Assembly: GCF_041146795.1 (NCBI RefSeq)
Contig: NC_135186.1
Location: forward strand, 37,368,354-37,432,353
Length of the DNA stretch: 64,000 nucleotides
Direction of reading: 5' to 3'
Origin: Maylandia zebra
Lineage: Eukaryota; Chordata; Actinopteri; Cichliformes; Cichlidae
Position 1 is the first letter of the stretch, and every line of letters starts with the position of its first letter. Positions 33,127 to 44,200 of the stretch are shown here, piece by piece. Under the pieces are notes generated by a model. It did not search any database and was not told where the DNA came from. It saw only the letters and a program-made list of their open reading frames with translations. Position numbers and translations under genes: made by a program.

Positions 33127-33479
33127 ATCCAGAAGGAAGTAATGAAATACAAATACTTTGTCAGTGTACTTTTACTCCCCACATTTGTACACACATTTCT
33201 GCACTTTCTACTGCTTACATGTTCAAAACAGACTCGTTACTTTTGCTTTGACACGTCTGAGGGGAGTTATGTTCTCACAGTTCCCACAAGTGCAAACAGC
33301 AGTTAAAGTGCTGAAGTGGAACCTGCTGCGCTTTTTGAACTGGGGACGAACAGACACGAGAACATAGCATGACACAGCACAGAGGAGGCACAGAGACAGG
33401 AACTATGAATAACAATGATATCAAAGGCTATTAATAATTCAGACACACAAAAAACTGGCTCACTGCAAACGTTGCATCA

Positions 33480-34850
33480 ATTCACTGCAATATTTGCTTT
33501 TCTTTAGATTTAAAGTTAAGTTGTCAGCATCAGAAGTACTGATGGTGTATTTATGTCACACAGGTTTTTCCATCACAGCTGCAGGGAGACAGAAAGCATT
33601 TTGAGGTTTATTAAAATGATCAGATGATGATTTGAAGCATGAATGACTCACTTTCAGGTCAACATTTCAGTTCCTTTAAATTTTATTGAATTTATTTTCC
33701 TGTTTATTGTGATATGAAATCATATTTATCAACAGAATCCAGCAGTGATGTCATCGAGGCTTGACATCCTGCTGGAAGTGACATCAGCAGTGAGGCTGTG
33801 ACATCATCATGTCAGACGTGTCAGGACACGAAGGAGCAGTTTGTGTCTCTGACACAAACAAACCCTCTCTGTGAGTTACATCTTTGGTCGTTGACATAAT
33901 CTCGTCCTGTAAAGAATCAAAACAAAGAAATAAAATCAGAGGTCTGTGCTGTAAATGTTTTCTTCTTCTCTAAAGTAAAAAGAACAAACACAGTTCTTAT
34001 AAAGACCTAAGATCACATGACTTCAGTCAATAAAAACCAAACACATTTCATCAACAGGCCCACTTTCAGTTTGTACCATTAAAGTTTATCTCCATACAAT
34101 CTTGACCTCCTCCAGAGTTGTCAGGTTCTCCATTACCCCAGTTTGTGAAGTCAAACTGGGAACCATCACTCCACTTCCACACAGTTTCCTGGAAGAATAA
34201 AGTTCAGTTTGTTCTGATGTACTTTGATGCATCTATGCTGAGAGTGCAGACATGAGACCTCTTACACCACTCGAACACAACGAAGGTTCATTTTGTTTGT
34301 GCAGGTAAAAAATGAAAAGAAAAGTCAAGTCAACAGCAACATCTGTCTCCAGGAACAAAGTCCTGATTAATCAGTCTGTCACATGTTGACCTTTGAATCA
34401 AACTGATGAATATGAAGAGAAACATATGAAATATCAGAAACAGCTGCAGCTCATCCTCTTTATCTGTGAAACACTTACATTCTCTCTGTCGTTGCCTCCA
34501 ACCCAAGCTGTCAGATACGACCCTGCTGCTGTGCGAGTGAGCTCTCTGATGAAGGTGTACTCAGCTGTGCTGTGGAATGAGGCCAGATTTCCACCGAGTG
34601 TCTGACAGGAACTCTGAGGAGGAAGATGAGGTGCACAGAAGATGAAAAGTGTGAGAATGCATTTAAAATCAGTCAAAGACAGAAAGTCTTTATATCATCA
34701 GTGATGCAGCGACAGCTGCTGTTATTTCCTGATGTACCTCAGCATCAGTCCAGGTCTTCATGCTGCTGTTAAAGATGAAACAGCGACCTCCAAACCGAGT
34801 CCAACCAGCAGGGCAGGAAGGAGCTGCAGCATGAACGCAAAGTTAAAAGG
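33480..34850 (-). repeat. CTLD segment of the tandem lectin duplication, copy A
   Basis: Nearly identical, introns included, to about 47880-49250, and its left part to 63485-64000. Divergence rises at both ends. Confidence 0.85.
33525..33578 (-). pseudogene. SUEL exon relic downstream of lectin A
   Basis: On the minus strand a CTGCAG acceptor leads into CTGTGATGGAAAAACCTGTG, which matches the third exon of SUEL domain 1 in lectins A and B. It shifts frame and hits TAA after nine codons. Equivalent relics occur at 47900-47952 and 63502-63554. Confidence 0.6.
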
Positions 34851-37800
34851 TCAATAATCAAATTAAAAATTCCTCAAAAGAAAAAATAACTTCTGAAACT
34901 TCACCATGAACTTCAGCTTAGAAAAGATTTAATAAGAAACACACATTTATTTATGTGTTAATTTTGTAACTGACTCACTGCAGCAGTGAATCTTTAGTGT
35001 GACACTGAGTGTAATTAATGTTTAATAATATTTTACTTTAGTTAATGTTCTAATTTTACAGCAGATGCCTGCACAGCGGGACAGAGAGATTCACATGTTT
35101 GTGTGATTTTGCATGTTTCACTTTTAACTTCTACTGATCACATCTGGGTCTTTAAAGCTGCAGAGCGTGAATGTTGACCCCCATGATCCTCCGGTGGGTC
35201 CTGTTTAAGGTCGAGGTTTAAGTCTAACAGTGAGTGTGCTTTTACCATCAGGGCCTTTGACTGTGGAATGACCTGCCTGAGGAGAACAGGCTCCAACAAT
35301 CACAAACCTCCTTTAAATTACTTAAAGCACATTTTAGAGAAAACAGGCTCCTAGCACAACCTGGGTCTCGAATGAAGTCGAGAGGAGACCGGGCACTTGC
35401 AACCGTGGCACCCAGACTCTGGAATAACCTCCCTGTTCATGTTCGTACTGCCGAGTCTATCACGTCTTAAAACTTATCTTTTTACATTGGCTTTTGGTTC
35501 TAACCAGTTGGCTGTTCTAGCTTGTTGTGTTGTTACCTATTGTTTGTTGTCCTGTTTTATTGTGTCTTTTAATTGTCTCCTGCTTTTACTGACTGTGAAA
35601 CACTATTGTTGTTTGAATATGTGCTGTATAAATAAAATTTGATTTGATTTGAATAGTGCTTCAGCAACTACAGACACATTTAGAGATAAACAGTATCAGT
35701 GATGAATTCCAGTCTGGATTTAAACCGCGTCACAGCACCCAAACTGCCCTACTAGGAGTTTTCAACGACCTCCTTCTAATCGCTGACTCTGGGCGCTCTG
35801 CGGTCTTACTTCTATTAGATCTGACGTCACCTTTGACATGGTCGATCATGATATTCTTTTGGCAAGGTTAGAACATGTAGTTGGCCTTACAGGAAATGTT
35901 CTTTCATGGTTTAAATCATATCTTTCAGAGAAGTCCTTCTCTGTCACAGTGGGTAAACATTCCTCTTCTTCTGCCCCTGTTCGCTGTGGTGTGCCCCAGG
36001 GCTCGGTGCTGGGTCCTGTGTTGTTCTCTCTGTACATGCTGCCCCTGGGCTCCATTTTTGAAAAACATAATGTCTCTTTTCATTGCTGTGCTGATGATAT
36101 TCAAATCTACCTCCACTTGACTGGGGATGTTTCATCTTCACTACATCCTCTGTGGGGATGTCAAAGACTGGTTACTATGTGACTCTCTTACCTTAAATGA
36201 AAAGAAGACGGAATTATTGTTTTTGATAGAAATATGCTTCTGGGACAACTGACTGGCACACTGGGGCCTGTTGCTAACCGCCTCACTGATGCTGTTAGGA
36301 ATCTTGGAGTTTTCATGGATACTTCCTTCAAACTGGATCAACAGGTGTCCACTGTGTTAAAAAGTCGCTTCCATCAACTGCGCCAAATTTCTAAAGCTAA
36401 ACATATTTTTACTGCAGGAAACGTACAAAGAAAGAGAAGCTGTGTTCTCACCACACTGAAGGTTTGCCTGAGATCCTTCACATGTTACACTTTGGCCTGA
36501 AACAGACACAGATCCCATAGAAACTGTAATCATTCATGTACAGACTGGGTTCATCAGTCATTTCTAATCACAGGTTTAACAGAGTCGTTACGTGGGAAGC
36601 AGTCGTAGGTGGTCTCCAGGTATTTGCAGACTCCAGGATCATAAGTAATGTTTGACTTTATGTCACACTCGGTTTTTCCATCACAGCTGCAGGGAGACAG
36701 AAACAGCTGGTTTTCAGCTCAAAGATATGAAACAAGTTACTTTCAGGTGATCATTTACTTCCTGTTAGTTTGAGTAAAGCTGTTCAACAGGTTTTAGTTT
36801 GTTTCTTCTTTTGAATCAAAGGCTCACTTCTACCATCCCACAGTGCTCACCTGTTCCTCACGTTGTTCACAGCGTCACCGTGAGAGCAGATTACTTCACC
36901 TCCACATCTGTACTCAGCTGACCTCACAATGATCATTCCACCCACTGTTATACAGACACAGTATGAGAGAAAAGGAACAACTCAACACAACATGCAATAA
37001 TCCAGGTTTCAGGCTTCAGTTTCAGACTCAGATGCTGCAGATCCATAAATAATGAGGATTGTACCTCTGTACACCACCACAGTGGATATTACATTAACTC
37101 TGATCAAGGAGGAAACTTTAAGTCAGTGTTTTTGTTTCTAATCTACATCAAATGTTTCTGAACTTTTATACACAGTCCAACATCCTCAGAGCTTTTTTAA
37201 AGAATAAATGCACTGTTGGTTTGTTGATCAGGAAAATACAATTTAAACTGAAAATAAGCAGCTGTGCATAAAAAGGCTGTAAACTATAAACAGTTCATCC
37301 AATACTTGTTAAGTTTGTTGAATTTAGCCTGAGAGTCTGAATTTGATCTGCAGTGAATTCTTGGACACTATTTTCCATCTTACCACAGCTCAGGCGAGGA
37401 ACACTGAGGCCGTTAGAGGTGACCACTCTCCCTGTGGATATGGGGGTCACAGGAGGAGAAACTTGAGCTCTGATAAAGCCTGAAATAAAAAATAAATTGT
37501 ACATTTCTGATAAATTAATGGGGAATGTGTTGATCATTTTCTTGCTGAAGGTGAAGCTACAGCTGGTCCCTCATCTTACTTTAGTTTTCCCTGATGGATG
37601 TGAAACACGGTTAGTGTCAGCGAAGCTTACAGTAACCTCTGTCTGCTGAAGCTGCTGGCTGATTTAGCCCCAGGGTGGACAACAAAGATCACAGTTTGTA
37701 AAGAGTGCAGAGACATAATATCTATCATGTTATTATCTATCTATATTCAACATTGCATCAATACATTTGTCAAAAAATGTCTCTCTGAGCAAAATGGGTT

Positions 37801-39180
37801 CAAAAACATAAACAGCTGTGGGATCCTGTTAGTCCGTGATTTGAACCGAGGGAACAAATCGTGGCAGGATCAGCCTGATGTTATTTGTATCCTGCTGTAA
37901 CTTTACTGTATAAAGAGCAAACATCTCCAACATGTCAGGAGCAGTTAGTCATTACAACAAGTGTTTGAACTAAAGATCAAGAATGTGGGATCCTGTTTGT
38001 CCGTGATTTGAACAGCCCAGCGCTGCTCCCGACGCAGGGAAACCAGTTCTGCAGGGAGACCGACCTCAGCACCTGTGCAGGTGAAGCCAAAGGGCAGATT
38101 TGCTTCACCATATTTTCTCGTCTTTGGCTCAGAATGAAGTTGGTTTGGAAACTTATTCAGCGACGCTTCATCTCCTGCTTTGCGTTTCTGTGGCCGCCCC
38201 GTGCTAGCAGTGGTTTTGTCCCCCCCCCCTTTTCATACCGCGCCCCCCCTGCAATGGCTCTGCGCCCCCCTAGGGGGCGGACCCCACACTTTGAGAAGGT
38301 CTGCTTTAAATCAAAATTGATTTAAAGGATTGCAATCCAAAGCCTCTATCCCTGATTTCCTCACATGTCAACAAGGAGCCCCACAACATCCAGAACCCCC
38401 CCCCCCCCCCCCCCCACCCCCACCCCCACCCGCCCAGCAGCCACCAGACAGGTTTCATTTCATTTTCACTGGGAACGGAAATAAGATTTTAAAAAGGTGT
38501 GTGTGAAGGATAGAGTTTAGATTTTAGATCACACAAATACAATATTTAGTAGTTACAGACAGAAGAAGAAGAGGTGAGCTCTAATAATGAGAAAGTTCAC
38601 AGAAAGGCTCTTTGTGACCAGAATATAAGAAGCAGTAAAACAGCATTTACCTGAAGTGATGAGTGAACAGGTTGCTGCCAGCACTGAAAGAGACAGAAAG
38701 AAAGCTCAGTGTCAGACTGTGTGTTTGATATCAAGTTGAATTCACCTCAAAACATGAAACAGAAATGAAAAGCAAACAGGAGAAAGCTGCTGCTTTCATT
38801 CACACCTGGATTCTTTGGAAACTCTTTCTAAACAGCAGATTTCAATGACACATTTATTCTCTTCATCTTTCCAACTTTTGTCAATAAACTTATTTGTGTT
38901 GACAGTTTGACTTCAACTCTTCAAAGTAAATGATCAGCCATGAATTGCTCTCAGGACTCTGTGAAGCCTAACTGTCCTGCTGAGGTGATGCAAACATGTA
39001 TTTAGGATGTTAGATGAACTGATCCAATAAAGCAGAAAGAAAAGCATGTCACAGTACAGCACAGTGGAAAGCTAGAAAAGGATTAGACTGAACATGTGCA
39101 GCTGATTTCATGTATAAATAAAGGATGATCAGTGTGTTGTACTCACACAGTGTGCTGCTGAGTCCGGAGCAGAGCATCAT
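33821..39180 (-). CDS. Predicted chimeric lectin A: signal peptide, degenerate SUEL domain, C-type lectin domain
   Basis: Exons: 39180-39147, 38683-38651, 37479-37384, 36944-36851, 36686-36592, 36496-36452, then 34823-34738, 34613-34479, 34188-34077 and 33906-33821. All phases match and the joined frame is 271 codons plus stop. Residues 1-22 form a signal peptide. Residues 23-117 are a degenerate SUEL domain (no YGR; YDPGVCKYLETTYDC). A 45-nt exon that normally starts a second SUEL domain ([12 protein letters not shown]) follows, then a CTLD (133-271): [56 protein letters not shown] loop, DCMEIN and [10 protein letters not shown]. Fish CTLDs of this type resemble ladderlectin/type II antifreeze relatives. 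L2 fragments occupy the junction intron (35230-36420). That both halves are one transcript is inferred from phase and from the absence of a separate signal exon before the CTLD; otherwise the CTLD is its own gene. Confidence 0.65.
35230..35650 (+). mobile_element. L2-like LINE 3' end
   Basis: Contains the C-terminal reading GTRLWNNLP-like region (35405-35440), ends in a TGCTGTATAAATAAAATTTG tail with a short ATTTG repeat. 5' truncated. It sits in the lectin A junction intron, antisense to it. Confidence 0.6.
35656..36420 (+). mobile_element. L2/Maui-like LINE reverse-transcriptase fragment, broken
   Basis: Frames at 35656-35871, 35838-36182 and 36234-36420 carry RT segments: FQSGFKPRHSTQTAL, VDHDILLARLEHVVGL, CGVPQGSVLGPVLFSLYMLP and the YADD box altered to CADD. 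Frameshifts separate them, so it is inactive. Confidence 0.75.
38396..38432. repeat. Poly-C tract
   Basis: C run grading into CCCCA units, in lectin A intron 2. A C-rich inverted GGGGCGGA/CCGCCCC-type repeat debris at 38218-38285 precedes it. Confidence 0.9.
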
Positions 39181-39300
39181 GTTAGGAGATCTGGATTACA
39201 GTGAAGAGCTGATGGAGGATCAAACACAGAGCTGCTGGATTCACTCTGTTTCAGTAACACCTGTGATGTACATGCAAAGCACAGCCAATGGAAAAGCAGA
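38640..39300 (-). repeat. Signal-exon/promoter segment of the lectin duplication, copy A
   Basis: Almost base-for-base the same as 60395-61055, including introns and the promoter; I count only a few differences by eye. Confidence 0.9.
39285..39289 (-). promoter_or_regulatory. CCAAT box upstream of lectin A
   Basis: AGCCAATGGAAAA with a preceding ATGCAAAGC octamer-like element, 105 bases before the start codon, conserved in lectin B and loosely in gene 1. Confidence 0.4.
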
Positions 39301-39319
39301 GTATCCTCCTTCTCACGTG

Positions 39320-39660
39320 CAGGATGTTGGATGTTTGGAATGGAAAAAGTATGAGAAAAAGAAAAAACCAGGATGTGAATAAACAACATGTAAAACAGGG
39401 TGCAGCAGGAACACAGCAGGAATATATTTGTATGGAAAATTTTCATATTTACATGGAACATCTCCACATGTCTCTCTGGTCAGAGACCACAAACGAGACA
39501 GTGTTTGTGATGCTGAGTCAACAGTATTATATTGTAAGTGTTTAAAGAGAGGTTTCCATTGACTGTGACTGTGTGAAGAACTGTTGAAAGTTCCTGAACA
39601 ACACAACATGCCATTGTATGGCAGCTGCACCATTGTACACTATCTCTACTTTTAACTTTC
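39320..39660. other. Upstream flank of lectin A
   Basis: No gene. The stretch from about 39400 is related to 61575-61720 and to 43260-43400, so it belongs to the duplicated lectin unit. Confidence 0.5.
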
Positions 39661-39664
39661 CTTT

Positions 39665-40335
39665 TTGCTAAAGCATATAGTTGGGACCAAACACTCCAGG
39701 AACAACAAGTAGGCCTGCAGAGCGAGAGCGAAGTGCTCTAATAGGGTGATATGGTACTACAAGGTCATTAAGATAAGATGGGGCCTGATTATTTAAGACC
39801 TTGTATGTGAGGAGCAGGATTTTACATTCAATTCTGGATTTAACAGGGAGCCAATGAAGGGAAGCCAATACAGGAGAAATACAGCATTTTGGATTAACTG
39901 AAGGCTTTTCAGTTAATCTGCTTCGTGCATGGAGAGGGAGACATTGTCTAAGAGTTCTTCTGTCTCCTACTACCTGAACTGGGTCGAGGAACATCCTGGG
40001 ACAGAGCTTATCCACCCGCTTCCTCTCAGCTGTAGATAAGCTGCTGTTCCCACAAACAACAACATAGAAGATGGCCGACAGCACCAGAGAGTCTAAAAAG
40101 GTCTTCAGGAGTTCCCCCTGCACTCCAAAAGATCTCAGTCTCCTCAGCAGGTAGAGTCTGTTCTGACTCCTGACTCAGTGTTGTCTTAAAGACATTCCTG
40201 CAATTTAATTGGCTACAAAGAGCTAGGTTGATCTGCATACCCAAGAAGTATGCGATGCCTTGTAACGATACCTTGAAGAAGCATTTAAAATATAAACAGA
40301 ACTGGTCCCAGCGTGGAACCCTGAGGAACTCCATT
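39665..40335 (-). mobile_element. LINE fragments (L2-like 3' region joined to another non-LTR piece)
   Basis: Minus-strand frames at 40123-39668 and 40334-40026 include [34 protein letters not shown] and [13 protein letters not shown], typical of the C-terminal part of fish L2 elements, and an SAIFYVVVCGNSS block from a LINE C-terminus. Defective. Confidence 0.65.
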
Positions 40336-40649
40336 ATTAACCTGAGAATGTGAAGAAGGCAAATTGGAGTCTGTTAGACAGACATCACTGAAGTCACTGC
40401 GGTGCAGAAACTTTAATACCTACTGCATGCTCTGATCTCTGTAGTAAAAGTTCATGGTCATCAGTATTGGTATCAGTATTTTTTCACTCTAATAGTTAAG
40501 ATTTTATTTGTGAAGAAATTCATGAATTCGTTAATAGCTGAGATTAAAGGAATGTTTGGAGCTCTGTTTGTCATCCTGGCTACAGACTCAAGTTTGTTCT
40601 TATTTTCTTAAAAATCAGTGATGAATAGTAAAATGGGGTAACGACGTTA

Positions 40650-42495
40650 CGTGGGTAACGACAGCGAGACCTGGAGGGGCGTGATTGGGAGGAACGGCCT
40701 CCCTGATCTGAACCCGAGCGGTGCTTTGTTATTGGACTTCTGTGCTAATCACAGTTTGGCCATAACGAACACCCTGTTCGAACATAAGAGTGTCCATAAG
40801 TGCACGTGGCACCAGGACGCTCTGGGCCGTAGGTCGATGATCGATTTTGTAATCGTATCACCAGACCTGCGACCATATGTTCTGGACACTCGGGTAAAGA
40901 GAGGGGCTGAGCTGTCAACTGATCACCACCTGGTGGTGAGTTGGATCAGGTGGCGGGGGAGGACGCTGGACAGACCTGGTGCACCTAAACGCGTAGTGAG
41001 GGTGTGCTGGGAACGTCTAGCAGAGGCCCCAGTCCGCGAGATCTTCAACGCACACCTCCGGCAGAGCTTCAACAGCATTCCGAGGGAGACTGGGGACATT
41101 GAGTCCGAATGGACCATGTTCAGCGTCTCCATTGCCGAAGCTGCTGCATTGAGCTGCGGCCGCAAGGTGGTTGGTGCCTGCCGTGGTGGTAATCCCCGAA
41201 CCAAATGGTGGACACCAGAGGTGAAGGGAGCCACTAGGCTGAAGAAGGAGTCCTATCGGGCTTGGTTAGCCTGTGGGACTCCGGAGGCAGCTGACAGGTA
41301 TCGACAGGCCAAGCGGAATGCGGCTCGGGCAGTGGCTGAAGCAAAAACTCGGGTGTGGGAGGAGTTCGGAGAGGCCATGGAAAAAGACTTTCGGACTGCC
41401 TCGAAGAGATTCTGGCAAACCGTCAGACGTCTCAGGAGGGGAAAGCGGTGCTCTACCTGCACTGTGTATAGTGCTGGCGGAGCGCTGCTGACGTCGACTG
41501 AGAAAATTTTCAGGCGGTGGAAGGAATACTTCGAGGACCTCCTTAATCCCACTGACACGTCTTCCGAGGAGGAAGCAGAGTCTGGGGATGAGGGGAATGA
41601 CCCGCCAATTTCCGGGGGCGAGGTCACTGAGGCAGTTAAACAACTCCTTGGTGGCAGAGCCCCTGGTGTTGATGAGGTCCGCCCCGAGTTCCTGAAGGCT
41701 CTGGACGTTGTAGGGCTGTCCTGGTTGACACGCCTCTGCAATGTTGCGTGGAGATCAGGGGCAGTACCTGTGGACTGGCAGACCGGGGTGGTGGTCCCCA
41801 TCTTTAAGAAGGGGGACCGGAGGGTGTGTTCCAACTACAGGGGGATCACACTCCTCAGCCTCCCTGGGAAAGTCTATGCCAGGGTGCTGGAAAGGAGAGT
41901 TCGTCCGTTAGTCGAACCTCGGATGCAGGAGGAACAATGCGGTTTTCGTCCTGGTCGCGGAACACTGGACCAGCTCTTTATCCTCTCCAGGATACTTGAG
42001 GGTGCATGGGAGTTTGCCCAACCAGTCTACATGTGTATTGTGGACTTGGAGAAGGCATTCGACCGTGTCCCTCGGGGTGTCCTGTGGGAGGTGTTGCGGG
42101 AATATGGGGTGTCTGGCCCATTGCTACGGGCCATTCGATCCCTATACAACCGTTGCAAGAGCTTGGTTCGCATTGCCGGCAATAAGTCGGACTCGTTCCC
42201 GGTGGGTGATGGGCTCCGCCAGGGCTGCCCTTTGTCTCCGGTTCTGTTCATAATTTTTATGGACAGAATTTCTAGGCGCAGCCAAGTGGTGGAGGGCTTT
42301 CGCTTTGGTGGCCTCAGAATCTCATCTCTGATTTTTGCAGATGATGTGGTTCTGTTGGCTTCCTGCCATAAAAGACATCTACAGGAAGTGGTATCTGAAA
42401 AGGGCTGGGAAAATCATCAAAGACCCCAGTCACCCATCACATGGACTCTTCACCCTCCTGCCCTCTGGGAAGCGCTACAGGAGCCTCCGGACTAA
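40650..42495 (+). mobile_element. RTE/Rex3-type LINE, 5' truncated, 614-codon open frame
   Basis: A single frame covers the end of the endonuclease ([10 protein letters not shown] near the start), a linker, and the reverse transcriptase: [57 protein letters not shown] and [10 protein letters not shown] (the catalytic F-A-D-D). The N-terminal endonuclease is missing. The frame leaves RT homology just after FADD (about 42370), where sequence of another LINE 3' end begins. The family name rests on recall of these motifs. Confidence 0.8.
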
Positions 42496-42965
42496 GACCA
42501 CCAGGTACCGGAACAGCTTCTTCCCCACAGCTGTCAGACTCCTGAACTCTGCCTCCTGACATCTGACCCACGTTAAACTCATGGACTGAACATACACACA
42601 CCCACAACCACCTACACACCTTTCTCACTCACTATGTGATAACAGACCTCTCTGCATTGAATCATATCTGTTATTAACCTCTGTCTCTCTTCCACAGCAT
42701 GTCTTTATCCTGTCTTCCTTCTCTCACCCCAACCGGTCGCAGCAGATGGCCCCGCCTCTCCCTGAGCCTGGCTCTGCCAGAGGTTTCTTCCTGTTAAAAT
42801 GGAGTTTTTCCTTCCCACTGTCGCCAATGTGCTTGCTCATAGGGGGTCATATGATTCTTGGGATTTTCTCTTTTTACCATAGGATCTACTTTACAATATA
42901 AATTGCCTTGAGACGACTGCTGTTGTGATTTGGCGCTGTATAAATAAAATGTATTCAAACTCAAC
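42375..42965 (+). mobile_element. LINE 3' end with conserved teleost retroposon tail
   Basis: A short frame with [20 protein letters not shown] and FFPTAVRLLN resembles the extreme C-terminus of non-LTR ORF2 proteins. The following 3' region contains CCTCCCTGAGCCTGG, GAGGTTTCTTCCTGTTAAAA and TTGGCGCTGTATAAATAAAA, a tail I recognise from many fish LINE/SINE copies; relatives lie at 52300-52475 and, reversed, 62045-62350. Confidence 0.65.
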
Positions 42966-42984
42966 TGAATTGAAAGCTGAAGGC

Positions 42985-43105
42985 TCTGCTTCCCATTGTA
43001 TGGAGCAATCACATGTAAACCAGCAGTCTGAGAGCGAAGTGCTCTATTTGTCGTACGGCACTGTAAGGTCATTAGGATAAGATGGGGCCAGATTATTCAG
43101 GACCC
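42985..43105 (-). mobile_element. Small L2 LINE fragment
   Basis: Matches the segment around 39720-39790 (AGAGCGAAGTGCTCTA, AAGGTCATTAGGATAAGATG). Too short to say more. Confidence 0.5.
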
Positions 43106-43227
43106 ACAAAGTCACTTGGAGGGATTATTTTTCCTGGTTAAATGATGATCTTCTAAATGAGTGCATTTCCTGTGCAGCTTTTTCCAAGACTCCTTTTTTT
43201 GTCGTGCAGTGTTTGAATAAATCCTGT

Positions 43228-43420
43228 GATCTACATGCAAACCCATTGCCAGCTGACGGTAATAGACAGGGTGCGGCAGGAGTACAGCTGGGAACACATT
43301 TGTATGGAAAATATTCTGATTTGCATTGAAAATCTTTGTTCTAACTCACAAAGGAGAAAGTGTTTCAGTCCATGGGTCGAAAGCTGTAATGAAATCAGCT
43401 CGTTGGAAAAATATCTGTTA
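43228..43420 (-). repeat. Decayed copy of the lectin upstream flank
   Basis: GATCTACATGCAAACCCATTG and the following 130 bases resemble the lectin A upstream region (39265-39500) and 61575-61720, including TTGTATGGAAAAT. It suggests a further lectin unit once lay here. Confidence 0.4.
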
Positions 43421-43424
43421 GAGA

Positions 43425-44009
43425 GTGGACTCAGGCGCAGAGCTTAGAAATAGAGACAGTGCGTTTATTTACAGTGCAGCAAGGTGACAACAGTTCAAAT
43501 GTGTGTGACCAAGTGGTCGGCGGGGTTCTAAAAGAAATAATAAAATGACAACGCCACCTAGGGGAATTCCACCCCCAGGAAATATATGTTTAAGAAAAAT
43601 AGATAAAAAGAGGCCGCACAGATTCAAGGATGCACACTGAGGCAGGTTGGCTCCAATATTAAAACAGTTTTATTTATAGTAAAAGAAATAAAGAATAAAA
43701 TATTAGGAGAACAAAATGTTGACAGTGCCCTAGAAGTACAATAAAACAATGTTGGAACTTGGATTTACCAGCAGCCGTGGACCCAAAAGAAAATCACACA
43801 AAAAGAAAATCACTGCAGCCCACCCGGTGCTGTACAAAAGAAAGTGTGAAAGCGACCCACCACCTGAGGTCCCAGGGCCACTGGCACGTCCTCCGTTCAC
43901 TGAAATAAAACAGAAAAATACGTTAAAGGAAGAAAAGGACGCTGAGCGTCTGGCTCGCTACACATCATAAAAAAACTAAAATACACTTTAATAACTTTAA
44001 TAAAAGAAA

Positions 44010-44070
<61 letters not shown>

Positions 44071-44190
44071 TCTTCAGTCATGTATCCTGTGCTTCACAGT
44101 AACTGTAATTTTATTGGTTGTATTTGTGTATATAACCCCCCACCCCTGTCCTGTATTTATTGTTCTTATTTGTCGCATCTGTGATTACAG
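43425..44190. other. Unassigned repeat-like sequence
   Basis: Contains a 73-codon Lys-rich plus-strand frame (43749-43970) and a (CA)n tract at 44013-44068. No family recognised; the surroundings are entirely transposon-derived. Confidence 0.4.
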
Positions 44191-44200
44191 CAAAAACATA

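Larger units (their letters stand above)
31330..33480. other. Intergenic between lectin gene 1 and lectin A
   Basis: No coding exon recognised. Contains the lectin gene 1 promoter at its left end and a probable non-autonomous DNA transposon at 32584-33126. Confidence 0.45.

Noticed and set aside
34860-34910. Independent start for the lectin A CTLD (a short minus-strand ATG frame)
   Set aside because: The frame stops after 14 codons with no donor leading to the CTLD exon, and it is absent from copy B.
41253-41834. 193-codon antisense frame inside the LINE
   Set aside because: It is the mirror of the RT open frame and carries no domain of its own.
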